The notes beneath the pieces are model-generated. The model was given only the letters and a program-made list of their open reading frames with translations, had not been told where the DNA came from and did not search any database. From NCBI RefSeq assembly GCF_001625215.2, contig NC_030388.2:26152558-26216557 (forward strand): DNA of 64,000 bases, read 5' to 3'. Shown in pieces: positions 1 to 11,468 of the stretch. The position numbers were made by a program, and so were the translations under genes. Source of the stretch: Daucus carota subsp. sativus (taxonomy: Eukaryota > Streptophyta > Magnoliopsida > Apiales > Apiaceae). Each line of letters begins with the position of its first letter. Within the stretch, counting starts at the first letter, position 1.

Positions 1-1008
1 AAATTGTGCTGGTATGGGGGATGAGAATTTTTATTTTAATCCCATCCAGCGGCCTTGATGGCTGTATTAATAGTCCTTGGCCGTCAATGGCCAGGAATGC
101 ACCCTTGTTCTAAATGATTATAGTTTCTAGGCTACGCCCTCCCTTCTTTCTTTTTTTTGTAATTAAAGGATTATTATTCCATTGAACAAGATTTCCACCA
201 TCTTTTTGATTTATTTCTATGGAATTTTAATACCTCCTCTAGGTATTATAATCCCATGGAAATGAACTAAATGTGATTAAAACGTAGATATATGTGATAG
301 TAGTTATTTAAATTGATCAATATAAGGAAATAATCCAGGTCTCCTGAAACAAAAGTGCAAATTATAAATATTCTTTACAAGCAAAAATTACTCATGTTAT
401 GTGTAGTTATTCATATCGCTGTGCAACTCACATTTAAAGTGGTTAAAAGAACTATTAGGAAATTTAAAGCCATAAACTGAGTTCGTATTCCAGTCAAGCT
501 AATACTTATAAAAGAGAACATACTTTGTTTATTATGCTTAACTGGATTCAATCCAGAATTGGATATAGCAAGCAAATTAAGTTACCCGTGCCATTATAAA
601 AGCAAAAACAGTTCATAACAAATTTTTGCAAGGTCTGAATATTCCTTTACTATTCTTATAGCTGTTTGTTGATCATATGATGATTTATTTGTTTGATTAT
701 TGGTTTTCTTGGAACTTTTTGATTGTTTACATGATTATTAACATCATATATATCATAAGAAGTAGGAACACTGCCATCTGTGTCTTTTCGGGGTTATTTT
801 ACTTCTATCCATGCCAACCACTTGTGCGAACAATCGCTACATAATTTTCTTGCAGTTTAGTCTAGACAGTGTTCTGCAGTCATTTGTCTTGTTAAGCTAA
901 AAATCGGTAGTAAAGGATCTAGTTCTCATCACTGCTTGTCAACTTGTTAAGCCTTTTTTTCACTTAAGTATATTAATTATCATATTGTTATTGTTTATGA
1001 TTGTGAAG
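1..1008 (+). other. upstream region and probable 5'UTR intron of NRPD7/NRPE7-like copy 1
   Basis: AT-rich sequence with no supported coding region. Its 3' end is a likely intron acceptor (AG at 1007-1008), followed by the leader GTGTGACC just before the start codon. The same leader follows an acceptor in copy 2 at 13894, so copy 1 probably also has a 5'UTR intron. The matching upstream UTR exon is not recognisable here and may lie before the window. Confidence 0.45.
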
Positions 1009-1020
1009 GTGTGACCAAAA

Positions 1021-1548
1021 ATGTTTCTCAAGGCACAGCTACAATGGAATGTCATAATTCCTGCTGATAATCTTGATGCCAAAGGACTGGCATTGCAGAA
1101 GGCAATAATAGTTCGCCTTATGGATGAGTTTGCTGCCAAGAAAGCTACAAGTTCTCTTGGCTATTTTCTTGCAGTAACCTCTTTGGACAAAGTGGGAGAA
1201 GGAAGAGTGAGAGAGCACTCAGGGGATGTGCTTTTTCCTGTAACCTTCACTTGCTTGACCTACAAGGCTTTTTCTGGTGAGGTTTTAGAAGGCGAAGTGC
1301 ACAAGATTCTGAAGCATGGTGTATTTATTAGGTGCGGACCAGTGGAGAACATCTATCTCTCTCATCTGAAGATGCAGGGCTACAGTTTTGTGCCTGGTGA
1401 GAATCCAATCTTCATGAGCGAAAAAGCAGCTAAGATTGAGAAAGGTGTGAAGCTGCGTGTTATGGTAATTGGTGTGAGGTATATGGAGGCTGAAAAGGAA
1501 TTCCAGGCAGTTGCCAACTTGGATGGCGATTTCCTGGGGCCTATTTAG
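1021..1548 (+). CDS. NRPE7: NRPD7/NRPE7-like RNA polymerase IV/V subunit 7, copy 1
   Basis: A single uninterrupted coding exon of 175 aa. It looks like the plant-specific RPB7 paralogue that pairs with subunit 4 in the stalk of Pol IV/Pol V, the polymerases of RNA-directed DNA methylation. The N-terminal half is the RPB7 N-domain (MFLKAQLQWN start). The C-terminal half is the S1/OB-type domain (about residues 80-175), with GEVHKILKHGVFIRCGPVE and the terminal DGDFLGPI. That ending is typical of NRPD7/NRPE7; canonical Pol II RPB7 ends differently, in a DDFLG form with extra residues. The start is fixed by the short leader after the acceptor at 1008 and by equal length with copy 2. It converges on the DRIP-like gene, with 399 bp between stop codons. 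An intronless coding region is usual for this family. Which of Pol IV or Pol V it serves cannot be told. Confidence 0.9.
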   Translation: MFLKAQLQWNVIIPADNLDAKGLALQKAIIVRLMDEFAAKKATSSLGYFLAVTSLDKVGEGRVREHSGDVLFPVTFTCLTYKAFSGEVLEGEVHKILKHGVFIRCGPVENIYLSHLKMQGYSFVPGENPIFMSEKAAKIEKGVKLRVMVIGVRYMEAEKEFQAVANLDGDFLGPI

Positions 1549-1947
1549 TAGTTTTTGTACTTTGACATGAACAGGGTTCATATGTGCAAGTAGACTACTA
1601 GACTCTTATCTGTATTTTGTGTTGGGGTACTTTTGGTAAATTCAGTAGATTTGGTTTCAAGTGACTATCAAAATTTCAAAATTATAGCATGGCTCTAGAG
1701 TTTAATGGTTTCAGGCTTTTATAATCAAGTTTGCTAAGGTGAGTAACTGTATCTTCCTAAAGCTTTAGGTGTTCAAGTTTGAAGTAATTAATACATAAAA
1801 AAAAAAGTCTGTACCATGAACATCTACTGCTAAAATAGTCAAACGCCAAGATGTTGATGCCTATGGGTAATCTTTAGCACATTTGCTGTACCTATCTTGT
1901 ATGCATGGTGGCCTGCTGGGAACTGTCTCGGAATATATGGTTGAAAG

Positions 1948-4450
1948 TCATATGTTATCATCATATCTTCCTGGCATGCTAATCCTTCTGTTACGTCGGC
2001 ACAGATACTTTCGACCATAACAAAGTACCATGACAAAGTTTTCAGCAGACTCTCCCACCTTTGCTGAAAACTTTTCTGAACTTGACATTGTTTGTGACCA
2101 CAAATCAACTACTGCATGTAGCTCCAAGCTGGAAGGAAGAGCCGAACCGCGCATGGTGATCTCAACCTATCATACCACATTTTTTAAAACAATCAGGAAT
2201 GCTATTTCACAGTTTGTACCTACAAATTGATAAACTGAAGAAGTGTTCTATATAGATAACGTAGGTTACCTCTTCTTTGCTATCAAGGCCCAGTTTCTGC
2301 GAAAGGTACTTCTTAATTGACGAAATTGGTACAGTAGCGTCCCTGTGATGCACATAATGTGAAGGATATTTACTGAACTGGCAAATGCTGATTATATAGA
2401 AAGCATGATATGGTAGAGCAACTAACACAAAAGCTTAATATATGATTCCAGCGATAAAACTATTGACTCACTTAATCATCAAGAAGCGGCAAGGGATTTG
2501 TGGCAGTGCTCTTACTCCTTCCCTGCAACCATAAAGCATAGGCAAAAGTTACACATATGTACCAAGGCTATAATATGGAAACAACCAAATTCTCTTAGCA
2601 GATGTATAAGCTCACTGGTTAACAGCAGAAACTAAGGAAAGCCAAACTGGAGCTACTCGTTTCGTATGCTGAGTGGTTGCAGTATCTTCAACAGCTGGTG
2701 TAGGAAATTTTGATCCTTGTTGTTCGTCTGCTTGTTTGGTCTGATAACGAGTCTTCCTTATAGGTCTAGTCGGAACATCACAGCTTCTTAAGTCCTTTCC
2801 TGAGCTCGTGGCTTCACATTTTGATATACTGGTAGTCTTGCAGGATATCTCCCCCTTCTTAACAGATTTAGCATAGTTTCTAATGTTTTCTAATTCTGTT
2901 GGAGGTTTCAGCAAATTACTCACCAATTCCATCCGCTTGTCATTTTTTTGAGTTCTGTCTCTACTTTTTCTCCGGATTTGCTGCTTAGACGACTCCACAG
3001 CAGAAAACTTATGCAGATGAAGATAATAACACAATCAGCATATCAAGTTAAGGTCTGCTTAAAGTACAATTGTCACATACAATTGACAAAAAGATTGGCA
3101 AAAATGTCAGTCTACACACAGAGACACAAACACACTTAAATAGAGAGTTAGAGACTTACCTGCTTATTAAATGAATCAGATTTGCGTAAATTCTTGTCTG
3201 ATCTTGAACCCTGTGAGCGTCCATCCGTTGATTTTTGTGGATTGTCTAGGGGTGAATCTGATCCTTGAGAAGAAAATATTCTTCTTCCATTTTCTTTTTT
3301 TCTTCTCTCAAACGTATATGGACTTGATGCGCTTCCTTTGTTCAACAAAGAAGAGAGACGCCTCTTCTTTCTTCTAGCAGGCGATGGGGAAGATTGCTCT
3401 GCTTCTCCACTAGAAATCTCATCATCAACCTTCACTGCCTGTCCTAGAGAAGGTCCAATTGATGCTGTAATCGCGCTCCAGCTGTGGTCTGGCCTGAAAA
3501 TATTAACAAATTTTTGTATTCAACAAAATAAGGGTTGTAATTTGTCTTTTCGCTTCATGTCAACAGAAAAGAAAAATCTGTTTACCTTAGCTTATCCAGT
3601 GGCATAGAACCAAGATATAAGCTGCACACAGGGCATCTGTTCAAATTTTCCTCTTCTATCTTCTCGCGTATGCATCTGTTGCAAACTGTCGAGCAAACTG
3701 AGATGAGAACCAGCAATTCAAGAAATTTATAAGAACAAGGAGAACACTAAGTGTCTAATCATAAAATAGTATAAAATAAACAAGAAATATTTACAATCAC
3801 TATCGTGTAATATTAACTCCAAATGGAGAAATAAAGCTGATGAACTCATAATCAAGTTCATACAAAAGCCCCATGGAACTTGGTAATGCTATTAAGTTGT
3901 CACTCAAGTGAAATGCAGCTGTAATTGTTAAGCTACCGCTTCTTCTAGGATCTCAGGGAGTTAAACGAACGGCTTAATAGGATCATATATTATCTGAACT
4001 CTGGCCTATAATTTTCAAACAGAGAAGTATATAATTTAGTAAGATATGAACTTGGATGAAATTAAGACAATTGCGTATTCCTGGTGGCCGAATCAGGGAG
4101 GCTAACTTCGCTAAACCAGGACATTGTAAATTTTTACAGGCAAAATCGATAGTTGATTTAGTAATCTATGAGAAATTTATTATTCCAGATTTCAAGTCGA
4201 GACTTGAAACAAAATATCAACCGACTTAACATTTTTATAATTTTTTTAATACAGTCAAAACCGTCGCATAAGGCTAGCCCCCTCTGGTTCGTCGTCGAAT
4301 ATATGCACACTTACATATGTGGAGGCACTCTGAAATATTAACAGGATCCTTGAAGATGTTGTTGCAGATGGAACATGTCAACAGCTTAGCCATAAAAGCC
4401 TTCCTGATAAGAACCTTCTCTCGATCATTATTGTTGTTGCTGATGGCCAT
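1948..4450 (-). CDS. DRIP: DRIP-like C3HC4 RING E3 ubiquitin-protein ligase
   Basis: Seven exons on the minus strand: 4450-4315, 3685-3586, 3493-3160, 3007-2616, 2522-2472, 2342-2270 and 2160-1948. They sum to 1299 nt, or 432 aa. The RING is C26-x2-C29-x12-C42-x-H44-x2-C47-x2-C50-x12-C63-x2-C66, split by intron 1 after ECLHI. The middle (exons 3-4) is basic, Ser/Lys-rich and probably disordered. Exons 5-7 give LPQIPCRFLMIK, VPISSIKKYLSQKLGL and the ubiquitin-like (RAWUL-type) C-terminus with LHAVVDLWSQ and FVMVLCYGRK. Arabidopsis DRIP1/2, with this architecture, ubiquitinate DREB2A and restrain drought responses; the same role here is inferred from the family. An upstream in-frame ATG at 4483 would add 11 aa. 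The gene lies head-to-head with the duplicated NRPE7-type 5'UTR exons, suggesting a shared divergent promoter. Confidence 0.88.
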
Positions 4451-4483
4451 CTTCATATATATATTTACCGTCCCTCCACACAA

Positions 4484-5129
4484 TTTGACACTTGACTGTG
4501 ACAGACTGTTTTACATGTACCTATAAATCAGTCAGATGCATATCAATCAAAAATAACGGAAGCTCGGATTATTTTTTTTGGTTGCCAAGTATCCACCATC
4601 ATTGTATACCACGAAATAAAATGTGTTCATGAATCATGTAAAGTACAAGAAATTACAAAATAATAAACTCTACATTACCGTAATCTATTTTCTGCAGATC
4701 TGAGGGAGTGTGCGAGACTGTGCGCGAGAAGAAGAGGTGAGACGGGGAAGGCGGTTTTGAATGAACAAGGTGATGAGATTGAATTATGAATTGAAAATTG
4801 AAATATTATGATTCCTGAAAATCGCATAGTATTATATGAAATTAATATGTAATAGGTAAATAAGTGTACCATGTTGAAAATTGTAATATTACAATTATTA
4901 AAAGGAGCATAATTTTATATCAAATCAATATGTAACAGGTAAATTAACGTGTACGACGCTGATAACAGCGAGTCTGTTACATGCGAATAAAGACACGTCT
5001 TTTAGATGTATAGATGTCCACATATCTTCAAAAATGTCAAATCAAACGTAATCGCATCAATGCATATGCACATAAATACAAATATTTTTGATAGATATCA
5101 TATACGTATTAAGTGATAGATATCATATA
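4484..5129 (-). promoter_or_regulatory. upstream region of the DRIP-like gene, first of four copies
   Basis: Non-coding sequence 5' of the DRIP-like gene. The part from about 4790 to 5110 (start: GAAATATTATGATT, then ATATGAAATTAATATGTAAT) recurs near 6690-7030, 8935-9240 and 11030-11345. The repeated minus-strand open frames in those copies are shadows of this non-coding repeat. No TATA box or start site can be fixed with confidence. Confidence 0.5.
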
Positions 5130-5625
5130 CTCCCTCCGTCCCACCAGATAGTTTCGTACCCTATTTGCACTCATTTTGAGGTTCTCGTAAAGTATAGTTC
5201 TATAACGTATTTTTATTTATTTATTTTTTTTGAATAAAAGTTTAAACGTTAAATTTTGTTTAGGAATTTTTTTCAAAAGAAAATGGACCTGACGCGTTTC
5301 CTTTGTTCAACAAAGAAGAAAGACGCCTCTTCTTTCTTCTAGCAGGCGAAGGGGAAGATTGCATACGTATTAAGTGATAGATATACTCCCTCCGTCCCAC
5401 CAGATAGTTTCGTACCCTGTTTGCACGCATTTTGAGGTTCTCGTAAAGTATAGTTCTATAACGTATTTTTATTTATTTATTTGTTTTGAATAAAAGTTTA
5501 AACGTTAAATTTTGTTTAGGAATTTTTTTCAAAAGAAAATGGACCTGACGCGTTTCCTTTGTTCAACAAAGAAGAGAGACGCCTCTTCTTTCTTCTAGCA
5601 GGCGAAGGGGAAGATTGCTCTGCTT
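5102..5625. repeat. tandem duplication of about 255 bp: truncated MITE end joined to a DRIP exon-3 fragment
   Basis: Two head-to-tail units, about 5102-5361 and 5362-5625. Each has ATACGTATTAAGTGATAGAT, then a lone Stowaway-like end (CTCCCTCCGTCCC at 5130 and 5386) with about 140 bp of its interior, then a piece of DRIP exon 3 starting at the AAAATGGACCTGACGCG junction. The second unit lacks a 5-bp CATAT before the MITE end. The MITE lacks its other terminus in both units, so it was broken before or during the duplication. The copies differ at only a few positions, so the event is recent. Confidence 0.8.
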
Positions 5626-6339
5626 CTCCACTAGAAATCTCATCATCAACCTTCACTGCCTGTCCTAGAGAGGTGCAATTGCTGCCTTAATCGGGCTCCA
5701 GCTGTGGTCTGGCCTGAAAATATTAACAATTTTTGGTATTCAACAAAATAAGGATTGTAATTTCTGATTTTGCTTCATGTCAATAGAAAGCAAAATTTGT
5801 TTACCTTAGCTTACCTAGTGGCATAGAACCAAGATATAAGCTGCACACAGGGCATTTGTTCAAATTTTCTTCTTCTATCTTCTCGCGTATGCACCTGTTG
5901 CAAATTGTCGAGCAAACTCAGATGAGAACCAGCAATTCATGAAATTTATAAGAACAAGGAGAACACTAAGTGGCTGAATCAGGGATGCTAACTTCGCTAA
6001 ACCAGAACATTGTAAAATTTTAAAGTCAAAATCAATAGTTGATTTAGTAATCTACGAGAAATCATTATTCCGGATATCAGTCGAGACTTAAAAACAAAAT
6101 ATCAACTGACTCAACTTTTTTATATATATATTTTTTAATTCAGTCACAACCGTCGCATAAGGCTAGCCCCCTTTGGTTCGTCGTGGAATATATGAACACT
6201 TACATATGTGGAGGCACTCTGAAATATTAACAGGATCCTTGAAGATGTTGTTGCAGATGGAACATGTCAACAGCTTAACCATCAAAGCCATCCTGACGAG
6301 GACATTCTCCGGATCATTGTTGTTGTTGCTAATTGCCAT
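5535..6339 (-). pseudogene. DRIP-like 5'-half pseudogene (RING part)
   Basis: A duplicate of part of DRIP exon 3, exon 2 and exon 1, about 85-90% identical by eye. Exon 1 still reads from MAISNNNND to SECLHI. Exon 2 (about 5905-5806) still encodes NRCIREKIEEEN and CPVC, but the AG acceptor used by the intact gene (at 3687-3686) has become AA here. A 1-bp deletion shifts exon 3 near 5670. About 350 bp of intron 1 is missing. The copy stops inside exon 3, so it cannot make the full protein. Confidence 0.85.
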
Positions 6340-6689
6340 CTTCGAATATATTTACGGTCCCTCTGCACAATTTGACAGCTGACTGTGACAGACTGTTTTA
6401 CATGTACCTATAATGGGTCAGATGCATATCAATTTAAAATAACTGAAGCTTAGATTATTATTTTTTGTTGCCAAGTATCCACCATCACTTTATACCACAA
6501 AATAAAATATGTTTATGAATCATGTAATGTACAAGAAATTACATAAGAATAAACTCTACATTAGTGTAATCTATTTTCTGCAGATCTGAGGGAGATATAA
6601 TTCATGGGTGTGTGACTGTGCGTGAAAAGAGAAGGTGAGACGAAGAGGGCGATTTTGAATGAACAAGGTGATGAGATTGAATTATGAAT

Positions 6690-7380
6690 TGAAAATTGAA
6701 ATATTATGATTGCCGTATTATGATTGCCGATAGTCATATAGTATTATATGAAATTAATATGTAATATGTGAATTAAAGTGCAGGATGTTGAAAATTGTAA
6801 TATTACAATTATTGGAAAGAGCATAATATTATATCAAATTCATATGTAACAGGTAAATTAACGTATGCGACGCTGATAATAGCGAGTCTGTTACAGGCGA
6901 ATAAAGACACGTCTGTTGGATGTATAGATGTCCACATATCTTCAAAAATGTCAAATGAAACGTAATCGCATGAATGTAGATGCACATAAATACAAATATT
7001 CCTAACAGATATCATATACGTATTAAGCAATAGATATCACACACACACATACACACACACACACAACAATTCTACAATAGAACCATATTCATCTGAAATG
7101 GTTCTATAGTAGAACCATATTTAAAAATTATATTATAAATATTTTTCATGCTCCGATAGTCAATTATATGATAAAATATTTTTCATTAAATTTGAATCAA
7201 AATTATAATTAAAAATTAGTACCATTTTAATTGATTACATTGTGAATTCTCGATTTAGATAATCTAAATCCCGCACATGTTTTTAATTTTGGTATCGAAA
7301 ATGAGATATTATTCTCATTCCTGTCAAATTGAATACTTTGGTGTTTTATTTATCCGCTATATAATTAGGAGAAAGTAATT
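6690..7380. repeat. second copy of the DRIP upstream/intergenic module with CA microsatellite
   Basis: Repeats the 4790-5110 sequence, then continues with a (CA)n tract at about 7037-7066, a small palindrome around GGTTCTATAGTAGAACC at about 7102, and AT-rich sequence up to the UTR exon. The palindrome copy has no insertion, unlike the fourth module, where a MITE sits in it. Confidence 0.75.
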
Positions 7381-7389
7381 TCTACGTCC

Positions 7390-7441
7390 GCCGCCGTTAC
7401 ATCCATTCACCATTGTTGCAGATAAAGCTCGAGCTGAGAAG
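7390..7441 (+). other. duplicated NRPE7-type 5'UTR exon (module 2)
   Basis: Contains TTCACCATTGTTGCAGATAA and ends GCTCGAGCTGAGAAG before a GTATAT donor. The same exon and donor recur ending at 9634 and 12056. Only the copy at 12056 lies upstream of an intact NRPE7-like coding exon without an intervening module, so this one may be an orphan first exon. The 5' boundary is approximate. Confidence 0.5.
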
Positions 7442-7741
7442 GTATATTTGTCGCAATTTCTTGTTCATTGAATATTGTAAGTGTTAAGAACACGCTTTTT
7501 TTAATTAAATTTTAACTAATTTCCAAAAACGTCCACCCATATATTTTTTTGTGCACGAAACATTTAACTCTATGTCTTGGGCCGGGTCTGATTTTACATT
7601 ATTTAGCCAGTGTTACAAATTATTTGTGTATGATATGTTGTTTGTGCACGCAAGTAGATCTTCATCATTATGCTTATTATCGTTTTAGTTCCTTTAAAAA
7701 ATGATGAGAATACCTTGCTTAAATGTAGTTGATTAATTTTT

Positions 7742-8093
7742 AGGCACCTCTGTTCTTTATGAGTCGATTTTTTTTCCTTTGTGAGTCATCTGGATGAAGG
7801 ATTTTATCACTACAGGAACTCCATCTTGTCAGGCCAATGTCCTCTTATCTAATTGTCCCAATGATGCCATCAAGTATAACTATATACATTTTCCTTATTC
7901 AAGTCCATCTACCATTTTTACTAGTGTTAGCCTCAAACTACCATTCTAGAGCTTTTCACTTACAATCAAGCTGTCATAGACAAAGTCATGGAAAAGGAAC
8001 TTTATGATACGTGAGTTATAAACAACACTTGGTCAGTTGTCTCGTCACTTGAAGGCAAGAAAGTTGTGGGGTACTGTAAAGGGGTTTACAAAG
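7742..8093 (+). mobile_element. decayed Ty1-copia pol fragment (module 2)
   Basis: A remnant of the linker before the reverse transcriptase and the very start of the RVT_2 region, with words like CPNDAIKYN and NTWSVVS split across frames. Homologous to the longer copies at about 9926-10676 and 12350-13690. It stops at TTTACAAAGT, joined directly to DRIP exon-6 sequence. No LTR is seen. Confidence 0.7.
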
Positions 8094-8930
8094 TAGCATC
8101 CCCGTAATACAAACAATGTGAAGAATATTTACTGAACTGGAAAATGCTGATTATAGAGAAAGCATTATATGGTAGAGCGATAAAACAAGTAACTCGATCA
8201 CTTAATCATCAAGTAGCGGTGAGGAATTTGTGACAGTGCTCTTACTCCTTCCTTACAACCATAAACCATAGGCGAAAGTTACAAATATGTAACAACGTTT
8301 ATAATATGGAACCAACCAAATTTCTCTTACCAGAAGTATAAGCTCACTGGTTAACAGCAGAAACTAAGGAAAGCCAAACTGGAACTACTCCTTTCATATG
8401 CTGAGTGGTTGCAGTATCTTCAACAGCCGGTGCAGGAAATTTTGATCCTTGTAGTTCATCTGCTTGTTTGGTCTGATAACGAGTCTTCCTTATAGGTCTA
8501 GTCGGAACATCACTGCTTCTCAAGTCCTAGCCTGAGCTCGTGGCTTCATATTTTGATATACCGGTAGCCTTGCTGGATATCTCCCCCTTCTTAACAGTTT
8601 TAGCATAGTTTCTAATGTTTTCTACTTCTCTTGGAGGTTTTAGCAAATTACTCACAAAGTCCATCCGCTTGTCCTTTTTTTGAGTTCTGTCTCTACTTTT
8701 TCTCCAAATTTGCTGCTCAGACGACTCCACAGCAGAAAACTTACGCAGATGAAGATAATAACACAATCAGCAAATCAACTTGAGGTCTGCTTAGAAGTAT
8801 AATTGTCACATACATTTGCCAAATAGAGAGTTAGAGACTAACCTGCTTATTAAATGAATCAGATTTGTGTAAATTCATGTCCGATCCTGTACCCTGTGAG
8901 CGTCCAACCGTTGATTTTTGTGGATTTTTG
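8094..8930 (-). pseudogene. DRIP-like 3'-half pseudogene
   Basis: Matches the intact gene from exon 6 back to the start of exon 3. Exon 5 (about 8260-8205) and exon 4 (about 8735-8345) are recognisable. Exon 4 carries a nonsense change: the AAG Lys codon after SSG has become TAG (about 8528). The plus-strand left junction lies inside exon 6 at an AGTAGC word shared with the copia fragment. The right junction is after TTGATTTTTGTGGAT of exon 3. It is roughly complementary in extent to the pseudogene at 5535-6339, as if one whole copy had been split. Confidence 0.85.
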
Positions 8931-8934
8931 TACC

Positions 8935-9634
8935 GAAAGCCATATAGTATTATATGAAATTAATATGTAATAGGTGAATTAAAATGCACGATGTTAAAAA
9001 TTGTAATATTACAATTATTGGAAGGAGTATAATATTATATGAAATTCATATGTAACAGGTAAATTAACGTATACGACGTTGATAATACCGAGTCTGTTAC
9101 ATGCGAATAAAGACACGTCTGTTAGATGTATAGATGTCCACATATCTTCAAAAATGTCAAATGAAACGTAATCGCATGAATGTAGATGCACATAAATACA
9201 AATATTCCTGACAGATAGCATATACGTGCGATAGATGTCATATACACACACACACACACATAATGGTTCTACAATAGAACCATATTAATCTGAAATGGTT
9301 CTATAGTAGAACCATATTTAAAAATTATATTATAAATATTTTTCATGCCCCAATAGTCAATTATATGATAAAATATTTTTCATTATATTTGAATCAAAAT
9401 TATAATTAAAAATTAGTACCATTTTAATTGATTACATTGTGAATTCTCGATTTAGATCTAAATCCCGCACTTGTTTTTAGTTTTGGTATCCAAAATGCGA
9501 TAATATTCTCATTCCTGTCAAATTGAATACTTTGGTATTTTATTTTTCCCCTATTTAGTTAGGAGAAAGTAATTTCTGCGTCCGCCTCCTTACATCCATT
9601 CACCATTGTTCCAGATAAAGCTCGAGCTGAGAAG
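8935..9634. repeat. third copy of the DRIP upstream module and NRPE7-type 5'UTR exon
   Basis: Repeats module 2, with a (CA)n tract at about 9240-9260 and the uninterrupted GGTTCTATAGTAGAACC palindrome at about 9296. The UTR exon copy ends GCTGAGAAG at 9634, followed by the GTATAT donor. This copy reads TTCCAG where the others read TTGCAG. Confidence 0.72.
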
Positions 9635-9925
9635 GTATATTTGTGGCAATTTCTTGTTCATTGATAATTGTAAGTGTTAAGAACACGTTATTTTTAATTA
9701 AATTTTAACTAATTTCCAAAAGCGTCCACCCATATATTTTTTTGTGCACGAAACATTTTACTCTATGTCTTGGGTCTGATTTTACATTATCTAGCTAGTG
9801 TTACAAATTATTTGTGTATGATGTGTTGTTTGTGCACGCAAGTAGATCTTCATCATTATTCTTATTATTGTTTTAGTTCTTTTAAAAAATGATGAGAATA
9901 CCTCGCTTAAATGTAGTTGATTAAT

Positions 9926-10676
9926 TTTTTAGGTACCTCTGTTCTTTATGAGTCGATTTTTTTTTTCTTTGTGAGTCATCTGGATGAAGGATTTTATCAC
10001 TACACAGGAACTCCATCTTGTCAGGCCAATGTCCTCTTATCTAATTGTCCCAATGATGCCATCAAGTATAACTATATCCATTTTCCTTATTCAAGTCCAT
10101 CTACCATTTTTACTAGTGTTAGCCTCAAACTACCATTCTAGAGCTTTTCACTTACAATCAAGTTGTTATAGACCTTCGTTGAGTTAAAGTCATGGAAAAG
10201 CAACTTCATGATACTTAAATTATATACAACACTTGGTCAGTTGTCTCGTCACTTGAAGGCAAGAAAGTTGTGGGGTACTGTAAAGGGGTTTACAAAGTAA
10301 AGTATTAATTAGCTGATGGTTCAATTAATAAGTTTAAAGCTCATTTACTATCAAAGGATACACTCATATTGAAGGTCAAGATTACCATAATACTTTTTCT
10401 CCGGTTGCAAAAGAGTAATGCTACGTCCACAGAATTGGTTACAGAAAAGTGTACAGAATGACCTAGATTTCACTATCTTCTGTACACTTGCATCCTTTTC
10501 GTATTTTGTAATGATCCTGTTCGTATGTTGTTATTGAGATTGTCGTGGTAAAAGGTTGGGACATCCACTGGATGTAAATAATGCTTTCCAAATTTACAAG
10601 AGAAAGTGTGCATGGAAATTGGATCGTAAAGGTCATTCACTTTGTAACTCTAGTCTAGTATGCAAGTTTCACAAAC
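9926..10676 (+). mobile_element. decayed Ty1-copia pol fragment (module 3)
   Basis: A longer copy of the same fragment, running into reverse-transcriptase sequence (around 10360-10670). Several stops and frameshifts. It breaks off at about 10676 and is joined to the DRIP 3'-flank sequence at a shared TTGAAGTAATTAATA word. No LTR or target duplication is visible. Confidence 0.7.
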
Positions 10677-10800
10677 CTTCAAATTTGAAGTAATTAATAC
10701 TTAAAAAAAAAGTCTGTACCATGAACATCTACTGCTAAAATCGTCAAACACCAAGAAATGCTGTAAGCCTGTAACTATCTTGTATGCATGGTGGCTGGCC
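10677..10800. repeat. duplicate of the DRIP/NRPE7 convergent 3' flank
   Basis: Matches 1768-1912 of the intact locus, including the A-run and GTCTGTACCATGAACATCTACTGC, with small deletions. It marks the left edge of the fourth module. Confidence 0.75.
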
Positions 10801-10804
10801 CCTT

Positions 10805-10970
10805 CATTTTTCTAGCCATTTTGCACATTCAGTTGACAAATCTAGCACCCAAGTTCCTTTTTTAATTTTTAGAACTTTATATAGTGAATAGTGATATTGG
10901 CCAAAAACGTGAAAACGGAGCTTGGGTGCTAGATTTGTCAACTGAACGTGCAGGGTGGCTACAAAAATTA
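10805..10970. mobile_element. foldback MITE, about 165 bp
   Basis: Terminal arms of about 50 bp are inverted complements: CAGTTGACAAATCTAGCACC on the left against GGTGCTAGATTTGTCAACTG on the right. They enclose an AT-rich centre. No coding capacity; ends and target duplication are not certain. It sits between the duplicated DRIP 3' flank and the fourth upstream module. Confidence 0.65.
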
Positions 10971-11029
10971 ACACAAGGAGGGCGATTTTGTATGAACAAG
11001 GCTATGAGATTGAATTAGGAATTGAAAAG

Positions 11030-11378
11030 TGAAATATTACGATTACCGAAAGTCATATAGTATTATATGAAATTAATATGTAATAGGTGAATTAAAGTGC
11101 ACGATGTTGAAAATTGTAATATTACAATTATTGGAAGGAGCATAATATTATATCAAATTCATATGTAACATGTAAATTAATGTATACGACGCTGATAATA
11201 GCGAGTCTGTTACATGCGAATAAAGACACGTCTGTTAGATGTGTAGATGTCCACATATGTTCAAAAATGTCAAATGAAACGTAATCGCATGAATGTAGAT
11301 GCACATAAATACAAATATTCCTGACAGATATCATATACGTATTAAGCGATGGATATCATATATATATATATATATAAT

Positions 11379-11424
<46 letters not shown>

Positions 11425-11467
11425 GGTTCTACAATAGAACCATATTCATCTGAAATGGTTCTATAAT
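11030..11467. repeat. fourth copy of the DRIP upstream module with long TA microsatellite
   Basis: Same module as 6690-7060. The CA repeat of the other copies is replaced here by (TA)n at about 11359-11422. Open frames reading through it (such as runs of YI) are artefacts of the repeat. Confidence 0.75.
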
Positions 11468-11468
11468 A

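Noticed and set aside
1285-1581. 98-aa minus-strand frame over NRPE7-like copy 1
   Set aside because: Shadow of the intact plus-strand gene; no family similarity.
6173-6382. Plus-strand frame antisense to the DRIP RING exon copy (also 4317-4526)
   Set aside because: Antisense shadow of exon 1; the RING cysteines are on the minus strand.
6809-7030. Repeated minus-strand frames (also about 9015-9257 and 11128-11334) reading HLHSCDYVSFDIFEDMWTS
   Set aside because: They recur only because the non-coding DRIP upstream module is duplicated; no homology and no conserved start among copies.
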